NCBI RefSeq assembly: GCF_012726235.1
Contig: NZ_JAASAH010000002.1
Span: 372,001-436,000 of the forward strand
Reading direction: 5' to 3'
DNA length: 64,000 bases
From: Streptomyces sp. HNM0574
Lineage (GTDB): Bacteria; Actinomycetota; Actinomycetes; Streptomycetales; Streptomycetaceae
A program made the position numbers and the translations under genes. The notes under the pieces are model-generated. The model did not search any database, had not been told where the DNA came from, and was given only the letters and a program-made list of their open reading frames with translations. Shown here piece after piece: positions 49,829-58,239 of this stretch. The first letter of the stretch is position 1. Every line of letters starts with the position of its first letter.

Positions 49829-50827
49829 GTGACCATGCCCAACTCCCCGCAGCCCCCGGCTCCCGGAGCCCCCGCCCCGCCGGACGTGACGTCCTCCGAC
49901 GCGGCTCTGCGCCGCTTCCTGCACGGTCTTCCCGGCGTCGACGCGGTCGGCCTCGAAGCCCGTGCCGCCTCGCTCGGCACCCGTTCGGTGAAGGCCGAGG
50001 CGAAGGCGTACGCCATCGATCTGGCCATCTCCATGATCGACCTGACCACCCTGGAAGGCGCCGACACCCCGGGCAAGGTCCGGGCCCTGTGCGCCAAGGG
50101 ATGCCACCCCGACCCGACCGACCGCGGCACCCCGCAGGTCGCCGCCGTCTGCGTCTACCCCGACATGGCGGCCACGGCCCGCGAGGCCCTCGCCGCGAGC
50201 GGCGGCGCCGCGCTGCGGGTGGCCTCCGTCGCCACCGCCTTCCCGGCCGGACGCGCCTCGCTCGCCGTCAAGCTCGCCGACACCAGGGAGGCGGTGGCGG
50301 CCGGGGCCGACGAGATCGACATGGTCATCGACCGCGGCGCCTTCCTCGCCGGCCGGTACCTCCAGGTCTTCGAGGAGATCCGCGCCGTGAAGGAGGCCTG
50401 CGCACGTCCCGACGGCGGCGCGGCCCACCTCAAGGTGATCTTCGAGACGGGCGAGCTCGCGACGTACGACAACATCCGCCGCGCCAGCTGGCTCGGGATG
50501 CTCGCGGGCGCCGACTTCATCAAGACCTCCACGGGCAAGGTCGCCGTCAACGCGACGCTGCCGAACACCCTGTTGATGCTGGAGGCGGTGCGCGACTTCC
50601 ACGCCGGCACCGGCACCCGCGTCGGTGTGAAGCCCGCGGGCGGCATCCGGAACACCAAGGACGCGATGAAGTACCTCGTCGTCGTCGGCGAGACGGCGGG
50701 CGCGGACTGGCTCAGCCCCGACTGGTTCCGCTTCGGCGCCTCCAGCCTGCTCAACGACCTGCTGATGCAGCGCCAGAAGCTGCGCACCGGCCACTACTCC
50801 GGCCCCGACTACGTGACGGTGGACTGA
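49829..50827 (+). CDS. deoC: Deoxyribose-phosphate aldolase
   Basis: This 332-residue class I aldolase splits 2-deoxyribose-5-phosphate into acetaldehyde and glyceraldehyde-3-phosphate. The Schiff-base Lys is in 'ADFIKTSTGKVAVNATL', and the second catalytic Lys in 'VGVKPAGGIRNTKDAM'. 'TTLEGADTPGKVRALCAKG' is the family substrate loop, and 'EIDMVIDRGAFLAGRY' carries the catalytic Asp. About 20 residues of Pro/Ala-rich N-terminus are extra. GTG 49829 sits 6 nt after TATGCT, so leaderless; ATG 49835 is the next start. The following aldehyde dehydrogenases may oxidise the acetaldehyde. Confidence 0.95.
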   Translation: MTMPNSPQPPAPGAPAPPDVTSSDAALRRFLHGLPGVDAVGLEARAASLGTRSVKAEAKAYAIDLAISMIDLTTLEGADTPGKVRALCAKGCHPDPTDRGTPQVAAVCVYPDMAATAREALAASGGAALRVASVATAFPAGRASLAVKLADTREAVAAGADEIDMVIDRGAFLAGRYLQVFEEIRAVKEACARPDGGAAHLKVIFETGELATYDNIRRASWLGMLAGADFIKTSTGKVAVNATLPNTLLMLEAVRDFHAGTGTRVGVKPAGGIRNTKDAMKYLVVVGETAGADWLSPDWFRFGASSLLNDLLMQRQKLRTGHYSGPDYVTVD

Positions 50828-50833
50828 GCACCC

Positions 50834-52276
50834 ATGACTACGAGTTCACTCTTCAGCTACGCGCCGGCGCCGCAGTCGCGCTCGGTCGTGGACATCGCCC
50901 CGTCCTACGGGCTGTTCGTCGACGGTGAGTTCCGCGAGGCGGCCGGCGGCGCCGTCCTCAAGACCGTCTCGCCGGCCACCGAGGAGGTCCTCTCCGAGGT
51001 CGCCCGCGCCGGGGACGAGGACGTCGACGCGGCCGTGCGGGCCGCCCGCCGCGCCTTCGGCCCGTGGTCCGCGCTGCCCGGCGCCGAACGCGCCAAGTAC
51101 CTCTTCCGCATCGCGCGGATCGTCCAGGAGCGCGCCCGTGAGCTGGCCGTCCTGGAAACCCTCGACAACGGCAAGCCGATCCGCGAGTCCCGGGACTCCG
51201 ATCTGCCGCTGGTCGCCGCGCACTTCTTCTACCACGCGGGCTGGGCGGACAAGCTGGGTCACGCGGGCTTCGGCCCGGATCCGAAGCCGCTGGGCGTCGC
51301 GGGCCAGATCATCCCGTGGAACTTCCCGCTGCTGATGCTGGCGTGGAAGGTCGCCCCGGCGCTGGCCACCGGCAACACCGTGGTCCTCAAGCCCGCCGAG
51401 ACGACGCCGCTGTCCGCGCTGTTCTTCGCGGACATCTGCCGCGAGGCCGGGCTGCCGCGCGGCGTGGTCAACATCGTCACCGGTGACGGCGCGGCCGGCG
51501 CGGCGCTGGCCGCGCACCCGGACGTGAACAAGGTCGCGTTCACCGGGTCGACGGCCGTCGGCAAGGAGATCGCCCGCACCGTCGCCGGTACGGACAAGCG
51601 GCTGAGCCTCGAACTCGGCGGCAAGGGCGCCAACATCGTCTTCGACGACGCGCCCGTCGACCAGGCCGTCGAGGGCATCGTCAACGGCATCTTCTTCAAC
51701 CAGGGCCAGGTCTGCTGCGCCGGTTCGCGGCTGCTCGTCCAGGAGTCCGTCGAGGAGGAGGTGCTGGACGCGCTGAAGCGGCGGCTGGCCACCCTCCGGG
51801 TCGGCGACCCCCTCGACAAGAACACCGACGTCGGCGCGATCAACTCCGCCGAGCAGCTCGCCCGGATCACCGAGCTGGTCCGCTCCGGCGAGGAGGAGGG
51901 CGCCGAGCGCTGGACGGCGCCCTGCGAACTCCCGGGCGAGGGCTACTGGTTCGCGCCGACGGTCTTCCGCGGCGTCACCCAGGCGCACCGGATCGCGACC
52001 GAGGAGATCTTCGGCCCGGTCCTGTCCGTCCTCACCTTCCGGACCCCCGACGAGGCGGTGGCCAAGGCCAACAACACGCCGTACGGGCTGTCCGCCGGGA
52101 TCTGGACGGAGAAGGGCTCGCGGATGCTCCAGGTCGCGCAGCAGCTCCGCGCCGGAGTGGTGTGGTCCAACACGTTCAACAAGTTCGACCCGACGTCGCC
52201 CTTCGGCGGCTACAAGGAGTCGGGACACGGCCGCGAGGGCGGCCGCCACGGTCTGGAGGCCTACCTCGATGTCTGA
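50834..52276 (+). CDS. NAD(P)-dependent aldehyde dehydrogenase
   Basis: This 480-residue catalytic aldehyde dehydrogenase has cofactor loop 'FTGSTAVGKEIART', catalytic Glu in 'LSLELGGKGANIVF', and nucleophilic Cys in 'FFNQGQVCCAGSRLLVQ'. The substrate Asn is in 'IIPWNFPLLMLAWKVAPALATGN'. The C-terminus 'TSPFGGYKESGHGREGGRHGLEAYLDV' is standard (in blocks). It follows deoC by 6 nt and overlaps the next gene by 8 nt, so the three are an operon. Acetaldehyde from DeoC is its probable substrate, an inference from position. Confidence 0.95.
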   Translation: MTTSSLFSYAPAPQSRSVVDIAPSYGLFVDGEFREAAGGAVLKTVSPATEEVLSEVARAGDEDVDAAVRAARRAFGPWSALPGAERAKYLFRIARIVQERARELAVLETLDNGKPIRESRDSDLPLVAAHFFYHAGWADKLGHAGFGPDPKPLGVAGQIIPWNFPLLMLAWKVAPALATGNTVVLKPAETTPLSALFFADICREAGLPRGVVNIVTGDGAAGAALAAHPDVNKVAFTGSTAVGKEIARTVAGTDKRLSLELGGKGANIVFDDAPVDQAVEGIVNGIFFNQGQVCCAGSRLLVQESVEEEVLDALKRRLATLRVGDPLDKNTDVGAINSAEQLARITELVRSGEEEGAERWTAPCELPGEGYWFAPTVFRGVTQAHRIATEEIFGPVLSVLTFRTPDEAVAKANNTPYGLSAGIWTEKGSRMLQVAQQLRAGVVWSNTFNKFDPTSPFGGYKESGHGREGGRHGLEAYLDV

Positions 52277-53186
52277 GACCGCGAAGAAGCCCAGGGCCGC
52301 GAAGAACGCCAAGGCCGCCGCGCCGCGGCTGGCCGTGTGGAAGACCTACAAGCTGTACGTCGGGGGCAAGTTCCCCCGGTCCGAGAGCGGACGGGTGGCC
52401 GAGGTGACCGACTCCCAGGGTACGCATCTGGCCAACGCCCCGCTCGCGTCGGGCAAGGACGCGCGGGACGCGGTCGCCGCGGCGCGCAAGGCGTTCCCCG
52501 GCTGGTCGGGGGCGACGGCGTACAACCGCGGGCAGGTGCTGTACCGGGTCGCGGAGATGCTGGAGGGCCGCCGCGAGCAGTTCGCCGAGGAGGTGGCCGC
52601 CGCCGAGGGCCTCTCCCGCGAGGAGGCCGCGGCCCAGGTGGACGCCGCCGTGGACCGCTGGGTCTGGTACGCGGGCTGGACGGACAAGGTCGCGCAGATC
52701 GCGGGTTCGGCGAACCCGGTGTCGGGACCGTACTTCAACCTCTCCACGCCCGAACCGACCGGTGTGGTGGCCGTGCTGGCACCGCGTGAGTCCTCGCTGC
52801 TCGGCCTGGTCTCGGTGCTGGCGCCGGTCCTGGCCACGGGCTGCACGGCCGTCGTGGTCGCCTCCGAGGACCGGCCGCTGCCCGCGCTCTCGCTGGCCGA
52901 GGTGCTGGCGACGTCCGACGTGCCGGGCGGCGTGGTGAACGTCCTCTCCGGCCGCACCCGCGACATGGCGCCCACCCTCGCCGCGCACCAGGACGTCAAC
53001 GCGCTCGACCTGGCCGGTGCCGCCGGAGACGCGGAGCTGGCCACCGAGCTGGAGGTCGCGGCCGCCGGGACGGTCAAGCGGGTGCACCGCCCGGCCGTCC
53101 CCGCCGACTGGACGGCCGACCCCGGCACGGGCCGCCTGCTCGCCTGGGTCGAGACCAAGACGGTCTGGCACCCGATGGGCATGTGA
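52269..53186 (+). CDS. Truncated, catalytically deficient aldehyde dehydrogenase-like partner
   Basis: This 305-residue protein aligns with the N-terminal two thirds of the ALDH fold ('KLYVGGKFPRSESGR', 'AFPGWSGATAYNRGQVLYRVAEML', 'TGVVAVLAPRESSLLGLVSVLAPVLATG' in blocks). It ends before the catalytic Cys and Glu regions and before the C-terminal bridging domain. The usual FTGS cofactor motif is lost, replaced by 'ALDLAGAAGDAELATELEV'. It is conserved as a partner of the full-length enzyme in Streptomyces from memory, suggesting a regulatory or structural subunit rather than a broken gene. ATG 52269, overlap 8 nt. A perfect terminator follows. Confidence 0.85.
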   Translation: MSETAKKPRAAKNAKAAAPRLAVWKTYKLYVGGKFPRSESGRVAEVTDSQGTHLANAPLASGKDARDAVAAARKAFPGWSGATAYNRGQVLYRVAEMLEGRREQFAEEVAAAEGLSREEAAAQVDAAVDRWVWYAGWTDKVAQIAGSANPVSGPYFNLSTPEPTGVVAVLAPRESSLLGLVSVLAPVLATGCTAVVVASEDRPLPALSLAEVLATSDVPGGVVNVLSGRTRDMAPTLAAHQDVNALDLAGAAGDAELATELEVAAAGTVKRVHRPAVPADWTADPGTGRLLAWVETKTVWHPMGM

Positions 53187-53203
53187 GACCGGCCCCGCAA
53201 CAC

Positions 53204-53242
53204 CGAAGGGCCCGCCGGGAGTTGCCCCCGGCGGGCCCTTCG
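53204..53242. terminator. Terminator after the aldehyde dehydrogenase operon
   Basis: CGAAGGGCCCGCCGGG (53204-53219) pairs with CCCGGCGGGCCCTTCG (53227-53242) around a 7-nt loop. It is shared with the convergent secreted-protein gene ending at 53253. Confidence 0.85.
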
Positions 53243-53252
53243 CCGTCCCGCC

Positions 53253-53711
53253 TCAGCCCGGGAGAGCGTCGGTGACGGGGCCGACGAGCGGGAGTTCGTC
53301 GAGCGAGGCGCCCTCGGCGAGCGGTCCTGTGACGGCCGCGGTGCTGATCGGCTTGAAGTCGGCGACCTGGGTGGCCAGCGCGTTGTCGAGCGGGTCGACT
53401 CCCGTCTTGGCCAGCGGGTTGAGCTGGAGGTCCTTCACGGGGCCGAGCGCGCCGGAGACGCTGTAGCCGAGGGAGTCGGCCGCCGTGCCGAGCGAGTCGG
53501 TGGTGGTGCCGACCGGTTCGTGCAGCGCGGTCGTGTCGAGCGTGCCGACGGGGGTCTTCTCGCGGTACTCCTGCTGGCCGCCGCCGTCGGCGGCCACGGC
53601 GCTGCCTCCCGCTCCGGTGACGACGGCCCCGGCGGCGGTCACCGTCAGTGCCGCGGCGCGCAGGACGCGGGGGAATTCCTTCTGACGTGCGTGACGCGGA
53701 CGAGAGCTCAC
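53253..53711 (-). CDS. Small secreted protein
   Basis: This 152-residue protein has a Sec signal ('VLRAAALTVTAAGAVVTGAGGSAVAADG', ~16-42). The mature part has repeated short helices with Gly/Leu/Asp ('LGTAADSLGYSVSGALGPV', 'QLNPLAKTGVDPLDNALATQVADFKPI', 'LDELPLVGPVTDALPG'). It resembles a family of small Streptomyces secreted proteins ending in GxLPx-G, and shares its general shape with the one at 62578. GTG 53711 has AGGTGG 5-10 nt upstream; ORF start at 53741 would add a non-signal segment. The function is unknown. Confidence 0.75.
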   Translation of the reverse strand: MSSRPRHARQKEFPRVLRAAALTVTAAGAVVTGAGGSAVAADGGGQQEYREKTPVGTLDTTALHEPVGTTTDSLGTAADSLGYSVSGALGPVKDLQLNPLAKTGVDPLDNALATQVADFKPISTAAVTGPLAEGASLDELPLVGPVTDALPG

Positions 53712-53833
53712 GAATCCACCTACCAGACCTCTACGTGACAAACCGGCGACTCAGCGTAGTCCCTCCGCGCGCCCCGCCACCCCCGACTCCCCCGTACGGG
53801 CCCCCGTACGAACCCGCAGCCGAGCAGGGGCCG

Positions 53834-54481
53834 TCACTCCCCCCGCAGCACCCCCGCCAGCGCCGAGGTGCCGTGGACGTGGAGGGCGGACCCGGTCCGG
53901 GCCTCGGGGAGGGTGAGGGTGCCGTCGGTGAGGCGGGCGGCGGTGGTGGCGTCGAGTTCGAGTACGGCGTCGGGGGCGGGGGACGGGCCCTCGCCGTAGG
54001 GCGGGATGCCGTCGAGCCGGAGATGGAAGGTGCCCTCGTCCAGGCGTACGTCGACGGTCCCGTCGACGCCGGCCTCCGCGGCGGTCCGGCGGAGCACGGT
54101 GCGCAGCGGGAGCGCCGCCCAGTGGGCGCGGACGGCGTCGGTCGGACGGGGTTCGGCCAGTTCGGCAGCGCCCCAGGTGCTCAACGCGCCGAGTACGGGC
54201 AGGAGTTCGCGGCCGCGCTCGGTCAGCTCGTAGACGTGGGCGACGCCGGGCGGCGGGAGGCGGCGGCGTACGGCGAGGCCGTCGCGTTCCATGTCCTTCA
54301 GCCGGGTGGCGAGCATGTCCGTGCTGACGCCGGGGAGATCGGCGTGCAGGTCCGTGTACCGGCGGGGACCGGCGAGCAGTTCGCGGACGACGAGCAGGGT
54401 CCAGCGGTCCCCGACCAGGTCGAGGCCGCGGGCGAGGGCGCAGTACTGGTCGTAACTCCGGCGCGGTCGGCGTGGTGACAT
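53834..54481 (-). CDS. HxlR-family transcriptional regulator
   Basis: This 215-residue winged-helix regulator begins MSPRRPRRSYDQYCALARGLDLVGDRWTLLVVRELLAG (blocks). The HxlR motif 'DRWTLLVVRELLAGPRRYTDLHADLPGVSTDMLATRLKDMERDGLA' carries the recognition helix. The ~110-residue C-terminal domain ('ALPLRTVLRRTAAEAGVDGTVDVRLDEG', SCP2-like) is an extension seen in actinobacterial HxlR proteins. TACACT ends 7 nt before the ATG at 54481, so the mRNA is likely leaderless. It is divergent from the aminotransferase, and inverted repeats between them may be its operator. Confidence 0.9.
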   Translation of the reverse strand: MSPRRPRRSYDQYCALARGLDLVGDRWTLLVVRELLAGPRRYTDLHADLPGVSTDMLATRLKDMERDGLAVRRRLPPPGVAHVYELTERGRELLPVLGALSTWGAAELAEPRPTDAVRAHWAALPLRTVLRRTAAEAGVDGTVDVRLDEGTFHLRLDGIPPYGEGPSPAPDAVLELDATTAARLTDGTLTLPEARTGSALHVHGTSALAGVLRGE

Positions 54482-54503
54482 GACGCTCAGTGTAGACATG
54501 TGG

Positions 54504-54538
54504 TTGGACTTTCCAAGTCCCAGCTTGGTAGAACCAAG
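54504..54538. promoter_or_regulatory. Tandem inverted repeats between HxlR gene and aminotransferase
   Basis: TTGGA-CTT-TCCAA at 54504-54516 and CTTGGT-AGA-ACCAAG at 54524-54538 are two perfect inverted repeats sharing the half-site TTGG. They lie 23-57 bp from the HxlR start and 33-67 bp from the aminotransferase start, a typical operator pair for a divergently read regulator. Confidence 0.6.
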
Positions 54539-54570
54539 CACATCATCGGGGAGCGACCGGGAGGCAGCCC

Positions 54571-55884
54571 ATGGGCACCGAGACCACGACCGACACCGGA
54601 ACCGGAATCGACACGGGGATCGCCGGCGCCACCCGGAACGCGGCCGCGGCGGAGGAGAGTTCACCGCCGGAGTGGGCCGGATTCCGGCAGTCGAACAAGC
54701 TGAGCGAGGTCTGCTACGAGATCCGCGGACCCGTCATCGAGCACGCCGACGCGCTGGAGGAGGCGGGGCACAGCGTGCTGCGCCTCAACACCGGGAACCC
54801 GGCGCTGTTCGGCTTCGAGGCGCCGGAGGAGGTACTTCAGGACATCATCCGGATGCTGCCCCAGGCGCACGGCTACACCGAGTCGCGCGGCATCCTCCCC
54901 GCGCGCCGCGCCGTCGCGCAGCACTACCAGGAACGCGGCCTGGACACCGGCGTCGAGGACGTCTTCCTCGGCAACGGCGTCTCGGAGCTCGTCTCGATGT
55001 CCGTGCAGGCGCTCGTCGAGGACGGCGACGAAGTCCTCATCCCCGCACCGGACTTCCCGCTGTGGACGGCCGTGACGACGATGGCGGGCGGCAAGGCGGT
55101 GCACTACGTCTGCGACGAGTCCGCCGACTGGTACCCCGACCTCGACGACATGGCCGCGAAGATCACCGACCGGACCAGGGCCGTCGTGATCATCAACCCC
55201 AACAACCCCACCGGCGCCGTCTATCCGCCCGAGATCCTCCAGGGCATCCTGGACCTCGCGCGCCGGCACAACCTGATGGTCTTCGCCGACGAGGTCTACG
55301 ACAAGATCCTCTACGACGACGCCGTCCACCACACCGCCGCGACGCTCGCCCCCGACCTCGTCGTCCTCACCTTCAGCGGGCTGTCGAAGGCGTACCGGGT
55401 CGCGGGCTTCCGCTCCGGCTGGCTCGTCGTCTCCGGGCCCCGGCACAAGGCGAAGAACTACCTGGAGGGGCTGACGATGCTCGCCTCCATGCGCCTGTGC
55501 CCCAACGCGCCCGCGCAGCACGCCATCCAGGCCGCGCTCGGCGGACGGCAGAGCATCAAGGACCTCGTCCTGCCCGGCGGCCGGCTGCGCGAACAGCGCG
55601 ACCGCGCCTGGGAGAAGCTCAACGAGATCCCCGGCGTCTCCTGCGTCAAGCCGAAGGGCGCGCTGTACGCCTTCCCCCGGCTCGACCCGAAGGTGCACAG
55701 GATCCACGACGACGAGAAGTTCGTCCTCGACCTGCTGCTGCGCGAGAAGATCCAGGTCGTGCAGGGCACCGGCTTCAACTGGGCGGCGCCCGACCACTTC
55801 CGCATCCTCACCCTCCCGTACGCGGACGACCTGGAGGCCGCCATCAGCCGCATCGGCCGCTTCCTGGAGGGCTACCGCCAGTGA
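54571..55884 (+). CDS. Pyridoxal-phosphate aminotransferase (AlaA/AAT class I)
   Basis: This 437-residue fold-type I aminotransferase has 'LNTGNPALFGFEAPEEVLQ', 'GVSELVSMSVQALVEDGDEVLIPAPDFPLWTAV' (blocks), the binding loop 'IINPNNPTGAVYPPEIL', the cofactor Asp 'FADEVYDKILYDD', and the PLP Lys in 'LTFSGLSKAYRVAGFRSGW'. It resembles glutamate-pyruvate (AlaA) type enzymes, but the amino donor is not fixed by sequence. A ~35-residue Thr/Gly/Ala extension precedes the domain. It is divergent from an HxlR regulator and followed 73 bp later by a uridine kinase gene. Confidence 0.92.
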   Translation: MGTETTTDTGTGIDTGIAGATRNAAAAEESSPPEWAGFRQSNKLSEVCYEIRGPVIEHADALEEAGHSVLRLNTGNPALFGFEAPEEVLQDIIRMLPQAHGYTESRGILPARRAVAQHYQERGLDTGVEDVFLGNGVSELVSMSVQALVEDGDEVLIPAPDFPLWTAVTTMAGGKAVHYVCDESADWYPDLDDMAAKITDRTRAVVIINPNNPTGAVYPPEILQGILDLARRHNLMVFADEVYDKILYDDAVHHTAATLAPDLVVLTFSGLSKAYRVAGFRSGWLVVSGPRHKAKNYLEGLTMLASMRLCPNAPAQHAIQAALGGRQSIKDLVLPGGRLREQRDRAWEKLNEIPGVSCVKPKGALYAFPRLDPKVHRIHDDEKFVLDLLLREKIQVVQGTGFNWAAPDHFRILTLPYADDLEAAISRIGRFLEGYRQ

Positions 55885-55957
55885 CACGGCGGCGGGCCCG
55901 GGCAGGTTCGGCAACCCGGGGGCGCCGCGGGGCCCGCATGGCCGAGAATGACTGCCC

Positions 55958-56662
55958 GTGACCGACGACTTCAGCGCCGACGCCCCGGACGGCGGCTCGA
56001 CGGGCCCCGGCATACCCGGCACACCCGGAACGCCGGGCCGCACGGAACCTCCCCGCGGCCCGGCCCGGGTGATCCTGCTGACCGGACCCTCCGGTTCCGG
56101 CAAGACGCGGCTGTCCGCGCGCAGCGGGCTGCCCGTCCTCCGGCTCGACGACTTCTACAAGGAGGCCGGCGACCCGACGCTGCCGCTCGTCCCGGGCAGC
56201 GAGGACATCGACTGGGACTCCCCGCTCTCCTGGGACGCGGACGCCGCCGTCGAGGCCGTCACCGCCCTGTGCCGCGAGGGCGGCACGGACGTCCCCGTGT
56301 ACGACATCTCCGTCAGTGCCCGCGTCGGCGCCGACCGGCTGGACCTGGACGGCGCCCGGCTGTTCGTCGCCGAGGGGATCTTCGCCGCCGACATCGCCGC
56401 CCGCTGCCGCGGCCTGGGCCTGCTCGCCGACGCCGTCTGCCTGCGCGGCCACCCCTTCACCACCTTCCGGCGACGGCTGGCCCGCGACGTGCGCGAGAGC
56501 CGCAAGTCCCTCCCCTTCCTGCTGCGGCGGGGCTGGCGGCTGATGCGGGACGAGGGCGCCATCGTCGAACGCCACCGCGCGCTGGGCGCGTACCCCTGCG
56601 CGCGGGACGAGGCGATGGCCCGCATCGCCCGCCTCCGCGCCGGAAGCGGAATCCCCGGCTAG
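55958..56662 (+). CDS. Uridine kinase-like NTPase
   Basis: This 234-residue P-loop kinase has Walker A 'VILLTGPSGSGKTRLSA' (~39-55) and the substrate-side 'VLRLDDFYKEAGDPTLP' (DDFY, the uridine kinase/phosphoribulokinase motif). 'DWDSPLSWDADA' and 'FVAEGIFAADI' are also typical, while 'GHPFTTFRRRLARDVRE' forms the lid region. Phosphorylation of uridine to UMP fits nucleoside salvage, linking to pnp and adenosine deaminase nearby. The N-terminal ~35 residues are a Gly/Pro linker. The start GTG 55958 lacks a clear ribosome site. Confidence 0.85.
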   Translation: MTDDFSADAPDGGSTGPGIPGTPGTPGRTEPPRGPARVILLTGPSGSGKTRLSARSGLPVLRLDDFYKEAGDPTLPLVPGSEDIDWDSPLSWDADAAVEAVTALCREGGTDVPVYDISVSARVGADRLDLDGARLFVAEGIFAADIAARCRGLGLLADAVCLRGHPFTTFRRRLARDVRESRKSLPFLLRRGWRLMRDEGAIVERHRALGAYPCARDEAMARIARLRAGSGIPG

Positions 56663-57144
56663 AAGCTGAACATCATGAAGGCGCCGTAGCCGCGCTCGGC
56701 CGCCGCCGTGCAGAAGGCGACGAGTTCCTCGTAGGCGTCCTTCAGCCACTCCAGCTCGGAATCCGGGTCGAAGCGCCACATGTTGGGGTAGACGTCCTCC
56801 TTCGTCATCTCCTCCGGGTGGTAGTGAGCCGCCAGCTGCTGCCACGGGGTCGCCCGCAGATCCCGTGCCAGGCTCGCGATCTGTTCGGGAGTCCAGCCGA
56901 AGAGGGTGCCGTCCTCCTGGATCGTGAACCCGTCCATCAGGAGGTCGACATCCACCTCCGCCTCGTCGAACAGGAACTGGAGACCGGCCCACGCCTTCTC
57001 GGGGCCGCAGTCGGGGCGGCCGGGCGCCTCAGGGTCGTCGAAGTCGTACAACGCGTCGACGTACTCGTCGGCCCAGTCCGGTTCCTTCTCCGCCCGGTCC
57101 AGCTCCTCCGGCGTCGCGCTGACGAACGAAATGGTCACGCTCAT
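56659..57144 (-). CDS. DUF1877/YfbM-family protein
   Basis: This 161-residue acidic cytoplasmic protein has 'VTISFVSATPEELDRAEKEPDWADEYVDALYDFDDPEAP' (blocks), typical of DUF1877. It continues 'DKAWAGLQFLF'-like 'EKAWAGLQFLFDEAEVDVDLLMDG' and ends 'RGYGAFMMFSF'. The family is widespread and uncharacterised, and some members sit with toxin immunity genes. GGGAGGGG lies 7-14 nt before ATG 57144. Its stop overlaps the uridine kinase stop region by 4 nt in convergent orientation. Confidence 0.85.
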   Translation of the reverse strand: MSVTISFVSATPEELDRAEKEPDWADEYVDALYDFDDPEAPGRPDCGPEKAWAGLQFLFDEAEVDVDLLMDGFTIQEDGTLFGWTPEQIASLARDLRATPWQQLAAHYHPEEMTKEDVYPNMWRFDPDSELEWLKDAYEELVAFCTAAAERGYGAFMMFSF

Positions 57145-57267
57145 GAATGGCCCCTCCCCGTTGGCGTACGGCCCGGCCAACTCCCCGGCCGAACCCTGCC
57201 GTTGAGTCTTCCACCCGGGTCTGACAACCGGGCCCGGCGCAGGCACGAGGACCCGCACACGCGAGAA

Positions 57268-57308
57268 GAGCGGTACCGGCCAGACCCCCCGGCCGGCCGG
57301 TACCGCTC
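57268..57308. terminator. Terminator-like hairpin between DUF1877 and sigQ
   Basis: GAGCGGTACCGGCC (57268-57281) pairs perfectly with GGCCGGTACCGCTC (57295-57308) around 13 nt. It may end minus-strand sigQ transcripts, though it lies ~150 bp after the sigQ stop. C-rich direct repeats (CCCCCGTTTCCCCT near 57324 and 57367) fill the gap. Confidence 0.6.
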
Positions 57309-57456
57309 TCCTCTTCCCCCGTTCCCCCGTTTCCCCTTGCGCCGGAATCCCCCGATCCCGGCTTCCCCCGTTTCCCCTGTGCCCCTCGGGCCTTCGGGCG
57401 GTACGTCCGGGCGGGCCCGGACGTACGTGGTCCAACTCCCCGGCGGGTGCCGCGCG

Positions 57457-58239
57457 TCAGGCGACGAGCTCGCCGAAGGACTCCTCCTCGCTGCGGCCGA
57501 AGCTGAGCACGTCGTCGTCCCGCAGGCGGCGCAGCGAGCGCCAGATGCTGCTCTTCACGGTGCCGACGCTGATGTTCAGGATGTCGGCGATCTCCGGGTC
57601 GGTGCGGCCCTCGTAGTAGCGCAGCACCAGCATCGTGCGCTGGAGTTCGGGCAGCCGGGCGAGCGCCTGCCACAGGACGTTGCGCAGCTCGGTGCCGCGC
57701 ATCGCGTCCTGCTCGCCGGGCGTCTCCGGCAGCTCCTCCGTCGGGTACTCGTTCAGCTTGCGGCGGCGCCAGGCGCTGATGTGCAGGTTCGTCATGGTGC
57801 GGCGCAGGTAGCCGCCGACGGCCGCCTTGTCGCTGATCCGGTCCCAGGCGCGGTACGTGGAGAACAGCGCGCTCTGCAGCAGGTCCTCGGCCTCGAACCG
57901 GTCACCGGTGAGGTGGTAGGCGGTGGCGTAGAGGGAGGCGCGGCGCTCGCGGACGTAGGCGGTGAACTCCGCTTCGGAGGAGAGCTCAGAAGCGGGTTCG
58001 GGCGCTGCGGACTCCGTGACCGTCACCGGCTCCTGGGCCGGGCTCTCCGTCTCCGGCTTCTCGACCGTGCCCGCGTCGACCGCGGTGATGAACGGCACGT
58101 GCTTGCGGGCGGTGCCCCGGGGGCAGCCGCGGCCGCCGCCGAACGTGCCGGACTCCGGAACGCGCGGGGCGGGAACCGTCGGGGTGTGCAGGCGCGTGTG
58201 AAGAACTGTGCTGTTGGTGGTGCGGTGCAGTGTGTTCAT
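57457..58239 (-). CDS. sigQ: ECF-type RNA polymerase sigma factor SigQ
   Basis: This 260-residue sigma factor has an unusual ~95-residue N-terminal extension (Thr/Pro/Glu-rich, residues 1-90). Region 2 runs ~95-165 ('RRASLYATAYHLTGDRFEAEDLLQSALFSTYRAWDRI' in blocks). Region 4 ('LPELQRTMLVLRYYEGRTDPEIADILNISVGTVKSSIWRSLRRLRDD' in blocks) resembles SigE-type SigQ. In S. coelicolor sigQ is divergent from afsQ1-Q2 and controlled by AfsQ1, matching this layout. ATG 58239 has AAGGGGG 8-14 nt upstream. No anti-sigma gene is adjacent. Confidence 0.92.
   Translation of the reverse strand: MNTLHRTTNSTVLHTRLHTPTVPAPRVPESGTFGGGRGCPRGTARKHVPFITAVDAGTVEKPETESPAQEPVTVTESAAPEPASELSSEAEFTAYVRERRASLYATAYHLTGDRFEAEDLLQSALFSTYRAWDRISDKAAVGGYLRRTMTNLHISAWRRRKLNEYPTEELPETPGEQDAMRGTELRNVLWQALARLPELQRTMLVLRYYEGRTDPEIADILNISVGTVKSSIWRSLRRLRDDDVLSFGRSEEESFGELVA

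Noticed and set aside
55892..55937. GCGGGCCC ... GGGCCCGC stem between aminotransferase and uridine kinase
   Set aside because: The loop is long with competing pairings, so attenuator or terminator could not be decided.
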